Assembly: GCF_036588685.1 (NCBI RefSeq)
Contig: NC_086378.1
Span: forward strand, 34,077,578-34,141,577
From: Mytilus trossulus
Lineage: Eukaryota > Mollusca > Bivalvia > Mytilida > Mytilidae
Length of the DNA stretch: 64,000 nucleotides
Reading direction: 5' to 3'
The position numbers were made by a program, and so were the translations under genes. Positions 18,931 to 31,110 of the stretch are shown here, one piece after another (positions within the stretch are counted from its first letter, which is position 1; each line of letters starts with the position of its first letter). The notes under the pieces were generated by a model. The model saw only the letters and a list, made by a program, of their open reading frames with translations, was not told where the DNA came from and searched no databases.

Positions 18931-19782
18931 ACAGTCTGAAGTTTATAACTTCACAAACGGCCCTTTTCAGGGCCACCAACATTTTTCAAAAAGAATTTAC
19001 ATTTGTTGTACATCAATGTCAAACTTCTAAACAAAGCTATAAATCCCAACCCCAGCTATAACCACTTTCAAACTATTTCAATAGTATATGGTTACTTTTC
19101 TCTTCTTTCTATCTGTATAACAAATATACGTGTATTTCACTCATTCTGTAGCATTTAATTTGTCTGTCAAAACTACAAAGCGTAAATACATAAATCATGA
19201 AGAACAAAACAGTGCTTTCATTCCAATTAATAGAGTTGATAAATTTACGATTTCTTTTGCTTTTCGAGAGAAAAAAAATATTGCGAGAATTATTTTACAC
19301 GGAAACAAGAACATTACCTAATCTTAAACCACGCAAAAAAAACCTCTATAATTGAATATAACAGAATCTACAGATTTTGTGTGTAAAAGTCCGTGCATTT
19401 TGTTTTGAAATTTTCTCTCTTCATGTAGGCAAATGCACGGACTTGATCTTTGAACGTATTCATAAACCTTCAGAAATATAAATTCTCAAATAAATACAAG
19501 AGTAAGAGTAAGGAAGTTAATTAAAAAGAAAGCCAGATATTTAAAAAAAAAAAGGGGGGGGGGGGGGGTATAACGAGAGAGAGAAAATAGTTGCGGATCA
19601 GGATCAGGGAAAACAAGAAAAACGGTTGAAAAATTCATGAACATTAGAGAAAAGAATAGAAGTGGGAGCAAGCTTTGATTTCAAGATTTTGTTTAAAACG
19701 ATGTACAACAAATCTAAGATTCTTTTTGAAAAATGTTGGTGGCCCTGAAAAGGGCCGTTGTTGATATTAGCTGGGTGGCTGT

Positions 19783-20100
<318 letters not shown>

Positions 20101-21817
20101 CTATTTGTGGTGATTAGTTAAATAATACTTTCCGTCTAACAGCGACTCTTTATATATCACCAACGCGGCCGTAAAAGAAGTATCACACATTTTCAGTTAA
20201 CTGTTGTCTGATTGGCTTACGTTGTTTTATTCCGGGAGGTAACTCTGTACTGCCTTAAACTGTGTACACTTTCAATCCACTTTTTCATTCTAGGTCTGAA
20301 AAATATAATAATTCATATCAGACAGTAAATTTTTAAGAAAAAACTATTATTTCAATCGGAATAAAAATGACTGAAGGAGACAAAAAAAGTTCCAAAATGT
20401 TGAAAAGTTTTCATTTTAAGATAGAATAGTATGATAAATAAATGATAAATGAAAATCACTTTAGACAGTCAAAATTATAAAGATAATTATTTGCTTTCTC
20501 TGAACAGACATTTTCATTCAATGACAATACACATTTCAACTTAATGGAATGGAATTTAGTTGGGGAAAAAATAAACCTCACAGACATATCTAGGAATACT
20601 GGTTATCTATTTGTCTATTTGATGTATCCAGAAATTGGATACATCACAGGATTTTACATGCTTGCAGTTTTCTACCTGTCTTTCATAACTCAACATCATC
20701 TGTCAAAGCTGTGCTTGCCATCCATCAACGATCTGCTGCAGGTACTTCAGATCATAAATGGGAGAATGTATGAATAAAACTGTTACTGTTATTACTATTA
20801 AAGATTTTTTTTTCTAGGTATTACAGTGAAGAAAAGAGATGCCCCTGACTGCGGGTAAAACTTCTTATGTGTGCATCTTCCTTTCAATTTTATTTTTAAA
20901 CGCCATTCTATATTTATCCACAGTATGACGATGACAATTTCATCAGCCAATCCAATAAAAATGTTAATGCGCACACATGTACTTACTATTCTGAAGACTT
21001 CTTTTAGCCAGAAAAGTTTATAATAAGTCTGAAAACCACTTTTTATCATATAAAAAAGCTTATAAGTGCAAGATATATGCTTACATGGACTTCCTACATT
21101 GAAATTTTGTGGGGACTACTTGGACCCGTACCGAAATTATATTAATTTAAATAGAAATTTCATGATTTTGTTAACTAGCAGCAAGACAAGACTCTAAAGT
21201 GGACAAAATATATTACTACATACATGATAAAAAAATTCTTTACAATTCTGACTGAAAAAGAGCTCTAAATTTTTGATAAAAGTACCCTGTAATATCAGCT
21301 TTTCTAAAAGAAATATTCAAATTAATGAATTATACAAGATATTTAAACTCTAACTTAAAAAAAAAGGTTATATTTTGGCCAGTTGGTGGTTCTCTTTCTT
21401 TGGTCTAGACTACTGGTGTAAATAATACATCAAAAGAAGACAAGACAAAACAAGCGAAGAAAAGAAAAGAACAGAAGTACAGATAGAAACATTTATATGT
21501 TGATCTTTTTTTATATAATGTACTATTTAATATTCTACACACAAGGACATACATGTACCATGATAAACAAACACCCCCCTTTTTTTTGTGATGAGACTTG
21601 TGTGTATATATATATCATAAAATTTATTTTTTGTCTATGTATTGCTTTGCATATAGATGGATTCAACAAGAAGAAATAAAAGAGAGAGAGAGAGATGGGG
21701 AAAAGAGGGGTTCGGCTATGTTTCTAATTTTCATGTACAACAATTTATAGATTCTTTTTGAAAAATATTGGTGGCCCTGAAAAGGGCCGTTATGTTTTGG
21801 TGAAAAAATCACACTTC

Positions 21818-22075
<258 letters not shown>

Positions 22076-23301
22076 TTATCCATTTTAACTTACATCAGTG
22101 ACAACACAATATGAAGGAAAAAACACTAGAAGGACTTGACAAAAAAATATAACTTTTTTGAAGAACTATTTTACAGGATGCCGAACCGGAACTACTCGGC
22201 GAAAACCCCTTAAAATCCCTTGAGGTCAACTTCTACTCGCTTCTACAGGGAACAATATGGGGTCGATGTATCTTGTTTATAATAGCGAAAAGGGGCCCAT
22301 AATAACAACCTTCCTTGGTTTCCAATCCAAATATGACATGATCGTTTATTAATTCGTCATCCACACGAAACAATATTTCAACAGATGTTATAAAACAGAT
22401 CATGGATGATGCGAGACCCACAGGTTGAGTCGAGACCTTCATGGTATTCAATGTCAATGTTGTTAAAAACACCAGTAGAACATATAAAGCAGAAGCCAGG
22501 AACTACAGTGAGCACACAACGATTACACGATGAACAAATTCAAAGATATTTAACTTAGTGTAGATTATCTTCGTTATTCATGAAGGCACACATTCGGAAG
22601 GATTTGCAAGGCAATAAAAAATGAACATACGCATATATAATATACTAATAGCGGACATCTACTATTATATTATACCTTCTTATCTTTTCTCTAACCAGGA
22701 ATAAACTAACAAAATTCAGGTGGTTCTTCTGGTGTACCATATTCCCCATGCATGCTCCGAACTGGTTTACATTATTCCTTGTTTATATATGGTCCACTGC
22801 TCAGGTGCACTTGACTGGTCTATCTGAAAACACATTTCCTGGTAATAGTGTTTAACATCCAACCAAAGGTTTGTCAATACATTTACTATAGGGTTTGTTC
22901 TTTGCTAGTTGAGAAGTAATAGTAAATATTTTCCAACGGATTTAGATTTCATTTTTATCCATCTACAAACTTGACAACAAATAAATGAAAAAGAAATTAT
23001 TATTTCAAAGCAAAGAAAACTTTTTAAGGCTTAGCAAGAATAGATGAGAAATATTCAATCTTGAAAGTTTCCTCAAATTCTTGTCATTCTAGTCATTTGA
23101 TGACGTTACCAGTTACCTATCAGTAGATCATCAAAATCTATTCTGTGAATTACAGGATTGGAATAAAGATTGACCAATGATTTATTACATATACAAAAAT
23201 ATTTTACTTTTGATATGAATTCAACAAATATGAGATGTTCTAAAATATTGCATGAATTAATAATTATTAATGTGTTACATATTTATTGTTATAAAACACC
23301 C

Positions 23302-23435
23302 AGAGACAGATTTAGGGGAGGGGGAGACCCTTTTCTGGAGAAAATTTAGTTGATTATATCGATAATCACTGAAGTATATTTGCAGTGGGCCCAATCTGGG
23401 ATATTTGAACATTTCTGGTTCACGACACCTACCCT
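23302..23435. mobile_element. Short dispersed repeat, family 2 (degenerate)
   Basis: It starts CAGAGACAGATTTAGGGG and continues with an ATCACTGAAG / GTGGGCCC pattern shared with copies at 50178-50325, 53972-54090 and 59127-59275. This copy is the most decayed. Confidence 0.5.
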
Positions 23436-23621
23436 ACAACATTAATTGGTAATATTTACACATTTAAACCAATCAATATCAAGCCATTAATATCGTACAT
23501 ATAAATGAGACACTAAGAATTCGCAATATTTTTATACATGTATAAAATATACTCAATAAACTCCCCTCCTCATTTATACCATGATAATATTTTGTACTCC
23601 CAATCTGAAAAATGGCTGTGT

Positions 23622-23737
23622 ACTTAATTAATGACATAATCAATAAAAGTATTTAATTAATGACATAATCAATAAAAGTACTTAATTAATGACATTATAA
23701 ATATATGTAGTTAATTAATAACATAATCATTATGTGT
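23622..23737. repeat. 29-bp tandem repeat, 4 copies
   Basis: Copies of ACTTAATTAATGACATAATC plus AATAAAAGT begin at 23622, 23651, 23680 and 23709. The last two are increasingly degenerate. Confidence 0.85.
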
Positions 23738-24057
23738 AAATAACTTATGACAAACTATTAACTAACAAAATATCTTTTCCCCACATTCAGTTTATATTCA
23801 TAAGTTAAGGGGGGATGGGGGTAAGCAGAGTTCCAGTGACCCTGTGCTGGCTATATGATTTATTACTGCAATGTCCCAGTCATAAAATTGTTCATAAAAT
23901 TGAACATCTTTATATAATACTGTATCTTAAATATTTTGTAAAACACATTCTCTTACTAAGTCTTAAATGTATTGAGAAGCTCAGACTTGTTCATCTTACT
24001 GCATCTTAAATCTGTTGAAAAACACATTCTTGTACATCTTACTACAGTCTTGTACAC

Positions 24058-24245
24058 AGTGGTGAATCCAAAGGGAGGCTTCCATACATTGGAACCCCCC
24101 TTTTTTGAATTTGAATGGGCATATAGTTGGAACCCGACCCCCCTTTCACCTGGGGTGGGACCCGCCATTTAAAAAGGGCCGGACATTGCAGTGGGACGTA
24201 TAGTTTGAACCCCTTTTCGCTTTTGTTTGGACCCCTCCCTTTGCA
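24058..24245. mobile_element. Short dispersed repeat, family 1 (GGATCC element), copy a
   Basis: It shows the family pattern: GTGGTGAATCCA, a TTGGAACCCCCC block, TTTGAATGGGCATATAGTTGG, a second AACCC block, and a GGA(TC)C-type end. The right part has an extra AACCCCTTTT block. Eight copies of this family lie in the window. The ends resemble inverted GGATCC repeats, so it is probably a small MITE-like element. Confidence 0.65.
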
Positions 24246-24666
24246 TACTTATTCTAGAGAACAAAACACTTCTTACTACATTTTTTGTCAGATTTGAAAC
24301 AGCTTATACTCAAAACAACAAATGAATTTTCTTATTATATAAGATTCAATATGCATTATTTGAGAGTTGAAATTACTCATTTTTAGGTAGTATATTTTTC
24401 TGGATCTTGAGGTTTAAATAATTGTAAATATATAACGATTTCAATTTCCAACAAACTTTATGGTTATTCATTTAAACACACAGAAATGTAAATTTTATCA
24501 TTAATGCATGGTTTTCAGAGACAGGGGTCCAGTTAAGCTTGATTTATTGTTAATGTTTTATATTATTAGACTCTCTAGTATCTACATCTAAAATTGCCAA
24601 GATTGTGGACTATCAGGTTTTTAAATATTTACTCTACACTCTAAATTAATATTAATTTATATATAA

Positions 24667-25063
24667 AGCTACTTTTGCATAGGTAGGTACTATTTCTGTA
24701 CTAAAAATATGTAGTACTGGAAATTTACTTTTGATATTTAATACTATTTTGTTACTTTAAAATTGTTGTAATATTCAGGTACTTGTTTTTTACAGTACTT
24801 GTACTAAATATTTTGGTATAGAAATAATACAATATTCGATGTTTGAAAAACTTTCAAAATGCTTAAAATGTAATGGTAGTAACCAAAAATCTGTAGTACC
24901 TCAATTTCAAGTACTAATCAAGTACTGTAAATCAAGAACTGTAAAATACAGGTACCTAAATATTACAATAATTTAAAGGTAACATAATAGTACTGAATAT
25001 TTAAAGTAAATTTCCAGTACTATAATTGTTTAGTACAGAATTAGTACCTATGCAAAAGTAGCT
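24667..25063. mobile_element. Foldback MITE with long terminal inverted repeats
   Basis: The left end AGCTACTTTTGCATAGGTA (24667) is the exact reverse complement of the right end (to 25063). Similarity continues inward for well over 100 bp on both arms (TTCTGTACTAAA, GTACTGGAAATTTACTTT, TTGTAATATT). At 397 bp and without coding capacity it is a non-autonomous DNA transposon. No clear target-site duplication is visible. Confidence 0.82.
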
Positions 25064-25285
25064 GTGTATGTGCTTTTTTTCTTCAGAATAAGTCAATTAC
25101 AAGACTACAATATAAATTATTTATGAAAAAAGGGGGTTCCATCCTTTGTAAACATTGTCTCCCTGATGTGTTTCAGCATCAGTGTAATGTGATGCAATCT
25201 AAAATAATTTCTTTATAGATAGTGTATAAATGGATGAGATGCTTTAATTTCTAGAAAAAGTCTCCTCATGGGGTTAGTGAATATG

Positions 25286-25561
25286 TGATTATTTGGTTGT
25301 GTTTATACTGATTATTTGGTTGTGTTTATACTGATTATTTGGTTGTGTTTATACTGATTATTTGGTTGTGTTTATACTGATTATTTGGTTGTGTTTATAC
25401 TGATTATTTGGTTGTGTTTATACTGATTATTTGGTTGTGTTTATACTGATTATTTGGTTGTGTTTATACTGATTATTTGGTTGTGTTTATACTGATTATT
25501 TGGTTGTGTTTATACTGATTATTTGGTTGTGTTTATACTGATTATTCGGTTGTGTTTAAAG
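25286..25561. repeat. 23-bp minisatellite, 12 copies
   Basis: The unit TGATTATTTGGTTGTGTTTA plus TAC repeats every 23 bp from 25286. Eleven copies are essentially perfect; the twelfth (25539) has three changes, and a degenerate partial copy follows. The homogeneity suggests recent expansion. Confidence 0.97.
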
Positions 25562-25798
25562 TGATTATTTGATTACCAGACAAATATTTGGTGATTACTA
25601 GTATTTGATTACTTTGTTTAAAAAATAATAAATGATTGTTTGATTATATTGGCAAAATAATTGTGATTTAAAATATTGGATAACTTGTACACCCCCTTGA
25701 GGGGCCTCTGGAAACAGTTCATAATTGGCTATTTACCAGGATGCTATATGAAATGTAGGGAGAACACTGGGAATCATGTGCAGTGCAGTGCAGTGCAG

Positions 25799-25936
25799 TG
25801 CGGATCCAGGGGCGGGTCTGGGGTTGGAACCCCCTTTTTTTGTCAATTAATGCATTTGAATGGGAGCATACAGTCGGAGCCCCCTTTATTCTGGGTTTGA
25901 ACCCCCCTTTTTAAAATGACTGGATCCACCCCTTGT
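25799..25936. mobile_element. Family 1 repeat, copy b
   Basis: It begins GCGGATCCAGGGGCGGG and ends ACTGGATCCACCCCTTG, with the central ATGCATTTGAATGGGAGC. A short GTGCA repeat run lies just upstream (25780-25800). Confidence 0.75.
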
Positions 25937-26098
25937 CTTATTTGCATTTCAATGTAATTGTAATGAAAAATGAATGGCTGCTTTGATCCTGAAATATATA
26001 TTTTCTCTGTATTGTATGTATTGATATTGGTTCTTGTCTGAAATATGCATGGAATATTTCAACCTGGACATTAAGCAAGGAATAAATTAGTGTTACAG

Positions 26099-26202
26099 TG
26101 GTGGATCCAGGGGTTGGAACCCCACTTCTTTTTGGGCAATCACTAAATTTGAATGGGACATATAGTTGGACCCCCCCTTTTACAATGGCTGGATCCGCCC
26201 CT
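26099..26202. mobile_element. Family 1 repeat, copy c
   Basis: GTGGATCCAGGGGTTGGAAC at the left and GGCTGGATCCGCCCCTG at the right; slightly shorter than the other copies. Confidence 0.75.
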
Positions 26203-26517
26203 GTATTATCAATGGTTGGCACATGTCATGTCCTTGGAGATCTTTTGGACTAACCTTCTCAGTCTAGGTATTTCAACTTTCAAAGTTTTATGTCAAAATC
26301 TGTGAAAATTTTACTTTAAAGGGAACCAGACTTGACATGAAATTAGAAAACCAACATATCACAATTCCACAAAAAATAATTTAAACCCACAACAGCAGTC
26401 AGGATTCATAAATTACATGTTTAAGTATGTATTGCCATAATAAATCAACTTTGTACTTTATAATAAAATTACGTACAGACTAGACATATCTCTGTGTCAG
26501 CACTTTATGATGTTGCA

Positions 26518-26657
26518 GGTGCCGATCCAGGGGGATGGGGGTACGGGAACCCCCCTTTTTGGACACTCAATGCATTTGAATGGGGACATGTAGTTGGAAC
26601 CCCCTCTTTGTCCTGGGTTAGGAACACCCCCCTTTAAAACGGCTGGATTCGCCCCTG
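26518..26657. mobile_element. Family 1 repeat, copy d
   Basis: GCCGATCCAGGGGGATGGGG at the left and GGCTGGATTCGCCCCTG at the right, with CAATGCATTTGAATGGGGAC inside. One of the fullest copies. Confidence 0.78.
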
Positions 26658-27750
26658 TATCTATATAAAAGTGTTGTACTGGTCAACCAAAATCTTGAGT
26701 TGTCTTGTTTTACCAATTTTTCCAATAACTAAGCAATCTTTTAGTGATTATAAAACTTTGTTGTTAAAAATCAAATTTGTGAAGTAAAAGATGATTTAAA
26801 TAATTGCATTTGTGCATGTATTTACATCTTTAAATAATAATTGCATTACAAAGATAACTTTGAGAACTTTATATTAAGGGGGTGGGGGGGCTTTTCTTCC
26901 ATTATCATTATCCTTCCATATTTTTCTTCCCTTTTAAGATTATAAGAAAAGAGTTGGAGTTATTTTAAATTATATGCACCAATATCTATAACTTTTGTAA
27001 ATAATTCTCATAAAACAATTGTGTACTTCTAATTTCAGGGATTATTTCAGTATCTTAATTTGGTGGAGACCATAGACCAGACCACAGACCCTATCTGCTA
27101 TCAGTAAGGACTTGAAAGGAAGAATAGATATAGTGCTACAGTTGATGAGGTACACAACCTAAACTACTTTATTAGAACTTAAAAATTCTGTTATTCACTT
27201 CAGCAGCTCTAAGTTATTATGGGAAATTATTTGTTTTAGAAAACAATTGTCAAATGATTATTATAAAATATAAGTTGAGAAGGGCTTAAAAGGTTCCTTT
27301 TCGTTAAATATTTGAAAGAAACAGGGAAAACATTTAATTTTCTCCCCCCATGTAAAAATTTAGATGTGTTCAGTTCCTACAAATTTCTGCTGTAAGTAAA
27401 AACTATTGGAAAACTGACTCACACACTAAATGTTTATCAAAGCACTTAAAAAAAATAAGTTAAGGATAAAGGTTCCATCAAAGATTTACTTTCAAAGTTT
27501 GGGAATCTCTTTGTTCATTTTTTGCATAACATGTTAAAATAGGGTAAAAGGTATATGAAGTTATAGTCAAACATCCTGTACACAAATGTTCAGTATACTC
27601 TTTGTTCCTAGGAAACCTTATGCCAAATTCGGGTTTGGACCCCAAATTAGCTGTTTACTGACTGAGAAAAAAAATGGTGAAAAGTAGGAAGAATCTATGG
27701 TATCTTGTAAACACATCTTTTGTTTATTATATGATTGATACAGTATTGAT
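26658..27750. other. Gene-free stretch
   Basis: AT-rich sequence with a G-rich patch near 26878-26890. No ORF, RNA gene or recognised repeat. Confidence 0.5.
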
Positions 27751-27902
27751 AAGGGGCAGATCCAGCCATTTTAAAGAAGGGGGTTTCCCAACCTATGATA
27801 CAAAGGGAGTGTTTTCCAGTTATATGTCCCCATTCAAATGATTGCCCAAAAAAATGGGGGTTAGAGGGGGTTGCAAGAACCCCCTTGAACCCATTCTCTG
27901 GA
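27751..27902. mobile_element. Family 1 repeat, copy e (reverse orientation)
   Basis: It reads AAGGGGCAGATCCAGCCATT at the left, then CCCATTCAAATG and GAACCCCC blocks: the reverse complement of the family pattern. Confidence 0.65.
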
Positions 27903-29610
27903 ATTGATTGTTGATTGTGATTTACTATGTAATTGAAATTTCTTTTTTGGTTTAAAATACTCTTAAACATGTGTTGTATTATGAATTAACATTCTGATTA
28001 AACTAATAATTATCAAAATTCAAATTTATTGCATTTTGTCATTTTTTTAAACTGTACATCAGAGTGTTCTAAGGTTACTTAATACTATCTTTTTAAAAGT
28101 TTAACAAGAAATATCTCTACCTTACATTCCTTTATAAAGAAAAAACACAATACAATTTGGTCCATTTTAATCTCAAAGAATTTCTGTTGCAATGTCTGTA
28201 ACAGTTTTAAAACAAGAGGCTACTGTTTTTTTAATTTTCTTATAGGGAGACAACCAACTCTATGTTGTCCTGGTTTGTGGCAGTGTTATCATCAAACCAC
28301 TGTATTACACCACTCAGTTACTTTTTAAAACCAGGACATTTGACCATTAAAAAGTTTGAAAAACAGGACATAGTATAAACAAGACACAGATTCAGTGATA
28401 AAAGGTAAGCTATACATGCATTAAGTTTGGATACCAGGAACTTTATCAAGAGGATCAAGGAACTTCTAAAATGACGGGGCATATCGAAATTTATCCTCAC
28501 AGACACCAATAATAGTTTTAAGTTAAAGTACTCATGTATTCCTTAAATTCCACAAGGTCATATCACATAAATAATGCAAAAAAAGATTAAAGACAATGAA
28601 TATGATCACAAAAACGAAGCTTTATGATATTAAACACATATATGATAAAAATAAACGTCCCAGTGTTTTATTACTTATGAGCATTCTGGTTTGCTTTTTT
28701 AAACATTTAAAGTATCACCAAGAACAACTTTAATGTATAAATGTGTTTTAAAATTTAAAACTAAGCTACCAATAAATCATTGAGAAAACCTCACCTCCTA
28801 CTTGATAATCTTTAAATTACTGATTTTGATGATAATAAGTTTCCCATTTAATGTCTCAATGAAGCCATACATAAATTTCTGAGTTGTTTATTGTCAAAAC
28901 AGTTATACAACATTGAATAGTTAATTAGAATGATCATTGGTGTCACAGGGTGCCAAATCAGACAATAAAGACATAGCTATCTGTATTTAATTGTAGTCTT
29001 TCCTGGCAAATAAACGTTTCCTAATTAACAAGTGTCATCAAAGGTATTTGCAAATGAAACCAATATAATCTTTATGCAACAATTTCCCTAGAAAGGGTAT
29101 GAATGAGGTATATTAAAAATGAATTCAAGTACATTTTTTGTTTTTGTTGGAACAAAATGGAAAAAAATCCTTTCCAAGAAATGTTAGAATTGTTGTTATT
29201 GTATGCAGTTTAAATCAGAATATTTGAATGAAAAAAATAGTGGTTTTACTATGATGCACCAAGGATTAGTATAGTAATACAAATACTATACAAATCCTAG
29301 GATGCACTTAATATCAGTGCATTTATGAAATGACATTATATACTTATGGGAAAAGGGAAATAACTGTTGAATTATTTTATCATGCAAGATTTTAACTTAT
29401 AAATATTCATTTTAAGATCAAATACATTTTTAATTAGATTAGATTGATGATGAAATGATTTCTAATATAAAACAGCAAAAATGCAAAAATTAAAAAACAC
29501 TTTCTCCATTTAGTAAAATAATTATAGCAGAAAACAAATAAATATTCCAAATATTTGATCCACACAATCAGTTGTTTGATAAAAATAAGGAACTATGGAA
29601 AAACATACCA
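27903..29610. other. Gene-free stretch
   Basis: 1.7 kb of AT-rich DNA. Short ORFs are present, but none has recognisable domains and I see no tandem structure. Confidence 0.5.
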
Positions 29611-29731
29611 GTTGTGGGTCCAGGAGGAGGGTTCCGGGGTTTGAACTCCTCATTTTTTGGACCATCAATGAATTTGTATGGGGACAAATAGTTGGATCCC
29701 ACCTTTTTATAATGGATGGATCCGCCCCTGC
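29611..29731. mobile_element. Family 1 repeat, copy f
   Basis: GTGGGTCCAGGAGGAGGG at the left and GGATGGATCCGCCCCTG at the right, with AATTTGTATGGGGACAAATA inside. Diverged but complete. It ends 138 bp before the endonuclease ORF. Confidence 0.7.
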
Positions 29732-29868
29732 ATACAAGCAAAATCTGAAGATTTATCATAAAATAACACAATCTTTCCAAGGTTTAAATAACTTTATATG
29801 TCTACTATTGCAGATTTTGAAACAAAACACTATCTGGTATAATTCATTATAGCCAACTGTGACAAAGT

Positions 29869-30285
29869 ATGAGTTTAATTTTCGGAATAAAAATATCAGT
29901 GGAGGAACAAAGATTCCTCTCATATATAATTGACAATATGTACACAGTAAATGAAAATGATTGTCATATTTGGCAAGACAACATCACTGATGATGGCTAT
30001 CCATCTCTCAGAATAACTTTTAGGGGAAAAAGGGTTGCCATACGGGCACACCGCCTTGTTTTTTATTTGTCAAATTATGCTGATCCATTGAACCCTAAAG
30101 TTCATGTCAGTCATGTTTGCCATGAGAAACTTTGTGTTAATGTTTTACATCTTAGCTATGAACATGCAGTTGTCAATGCTCAGAGAAATTCTTGTTACCG
30201 AGCACATAAATGCTTTGGACACATTGGTTATAAGAATTGTATAGTGTTAACAAAAAGGCAAGTAATGGTTCAGTTTGAAATTTGA
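29869..30285 (+). CDS. His-Me finger (HNH-like) zinc endonuclease domain protein, I-PpoI type
   Basis: An intact 138-codon ORF. A GGYP-like strand (DDGYPSLRI, residues 41-49) and HRLVFYL (61-67) precede the core SHVCHEKLCV (81-90), NVLHLSYEHA (91-100) and VVNAQRNSCY (101-110). From knowledge of the zinc-binding His-Me homing endonuclease family, His82 fits the general base and Asn103 the metal ligand. Zinc site 1 would be Cys32/Cys84/Cys89/His94 and site 2 Cys109/Cys115/His118/Cys124. All are present. An in-frame TGA lies 9 bp before the ATG, so 29869 is the natural start. A candidate splice acceptor (TTGCAG, about 29808-29813) precedes it and AATAAA follows at 30618-30623. It has no signal peptide or membrane segment. 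Nuclease activity and expression are inferred, not shown; it could be a domesticated or recently dead mobile gene. Confidence 0.72.
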   Translation: MSLIFGIKISVEEQRFLSYIIDNMYTVNENDCHIWQDNITDDGYPSLRITFRGKRVAIRAHRLVFYLSNYADPLNPKVHVSHVCHEKLCVNVLHLSYEHAVVNAQRNSCYRAHKCFGHIGYKNCIVLTKRQVMVQFEI

Positions 30286-30299
30286 ATTCTAGACAAAAT

Positions 30300-30432
30300 G
30301 ATGTCAGTTTTTTTGTAGAATAGAAACCAAATAATATCAGTTTTCTGTAGATTAGAAACAAAATAATAATAATATCAGTTTTTTGTAGAATAGAAACAAA
30401 ATAGTATTTGTTATTCAGGTAGAATAGAAACT
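30300..30432. repeat. Degenerate tandem repeat after the endonuclease ORF
   Basis: About four copies of ATATCAGTTTTTTGTAGAAT plus AGAAACAAAATA, 33-39 bp each. The first begins 15 bp after the stop of the ORF. Confidence 0.75.
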
Positions 30433-30617
30433 CATACAGTTCAGTTTAAACACACTAGATGTTAACTTTTTAGTGGTTTGTGGAATTTGAGACATGGTAT
30501 ACACATTATAAGTTTATTGATTTTATGGACAAAGTTTATATATGCCAATTGATATTATATATAATTGTTATGTTAAAATCCTCCATAAGATGTCTTCTGA
30601 ATCACTATTCTTTATGA

Positions 30618-30623
30618 AATAAA
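30618..30623 (+). promoter_or_regulatory. Possible polyadenylation signal
   Basis: AATAAA lies 333 bp after the endonuclease stop in an AT-rich context. AATAAA is common in such DNA, so this is only compatible with the gene. Confidence 0.3.
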
Positions 30624-30799
30624 GTTAGAATAGTTAACGTCTTTGTTTTATCTTTTTTTATCAATATAATTATGAAATTATCAGGCATGTAAGAAAGAGA
30701 AAACGGTTAATATTCATACTAATTTATCCCTAACAATGCCAGAAAACTATAATTGATCCAGTGTCAGTCCTTACCATAAAAAAAATAGGTAGGAGTCCG

Positions 30800-31110
30800 T
30801 AGGACTGCCAATTGTATATGAAATGTTGGACCTAAAAGGCAAAAGACATATAATGGACATTTATAGTCAAAAATAAACTAACAAAACCATGGGTAAAAAA
30901 TGAAAGAAATAAAAAAAACAGACAAACAACTGTACACACAACACAACATAGAAAACCAAACTGAGCAACACAAACTCCAACAAAAACTGGGGATATCATG
31001 ATCTCAGGTGCTCCTTAAGGTTAAGCATATCCTGGCTTTACATGTTGCACCAGTCATGTGACTCACGTAACCAACCCAGTGATAAGTCTAATTCAGTACA
31101 TTATTTTGAG
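30800..31110. mobile_element. Bivalve dispersed repeat (ATCTCAGGTGCTCC element)
   Basis: The run GACAAACAACTGTACAC, GCAACACAAACTCCAACAAA and ATCTCAGGTGCTCCTTAAGG matches a repeat I recognise from mussel sequences. Borders are approximate and the copy is worn. Confidence 0.5.

Noticed and set aside
22233-22472. 79-codon minus-strand ORF beyond the array edge
   Set aside because: It is open and not low-complexity, but I recognise no family, splice context or upstream promoter. Left unassigned.
25286-25561. Regular short repeats resembling a CRISPR array
   Set aside because: The repeats are contiguous with no spacers, in a eukaryotic genome. It is a minisatellite.
25676-26222. ORFs rich in GGSGVGTPFF- or GADPAIVKGG-like peptides
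   Set aside because: These are translations of family 1 dispersed repeats; similar peptides appear wherever the repeat occurs.
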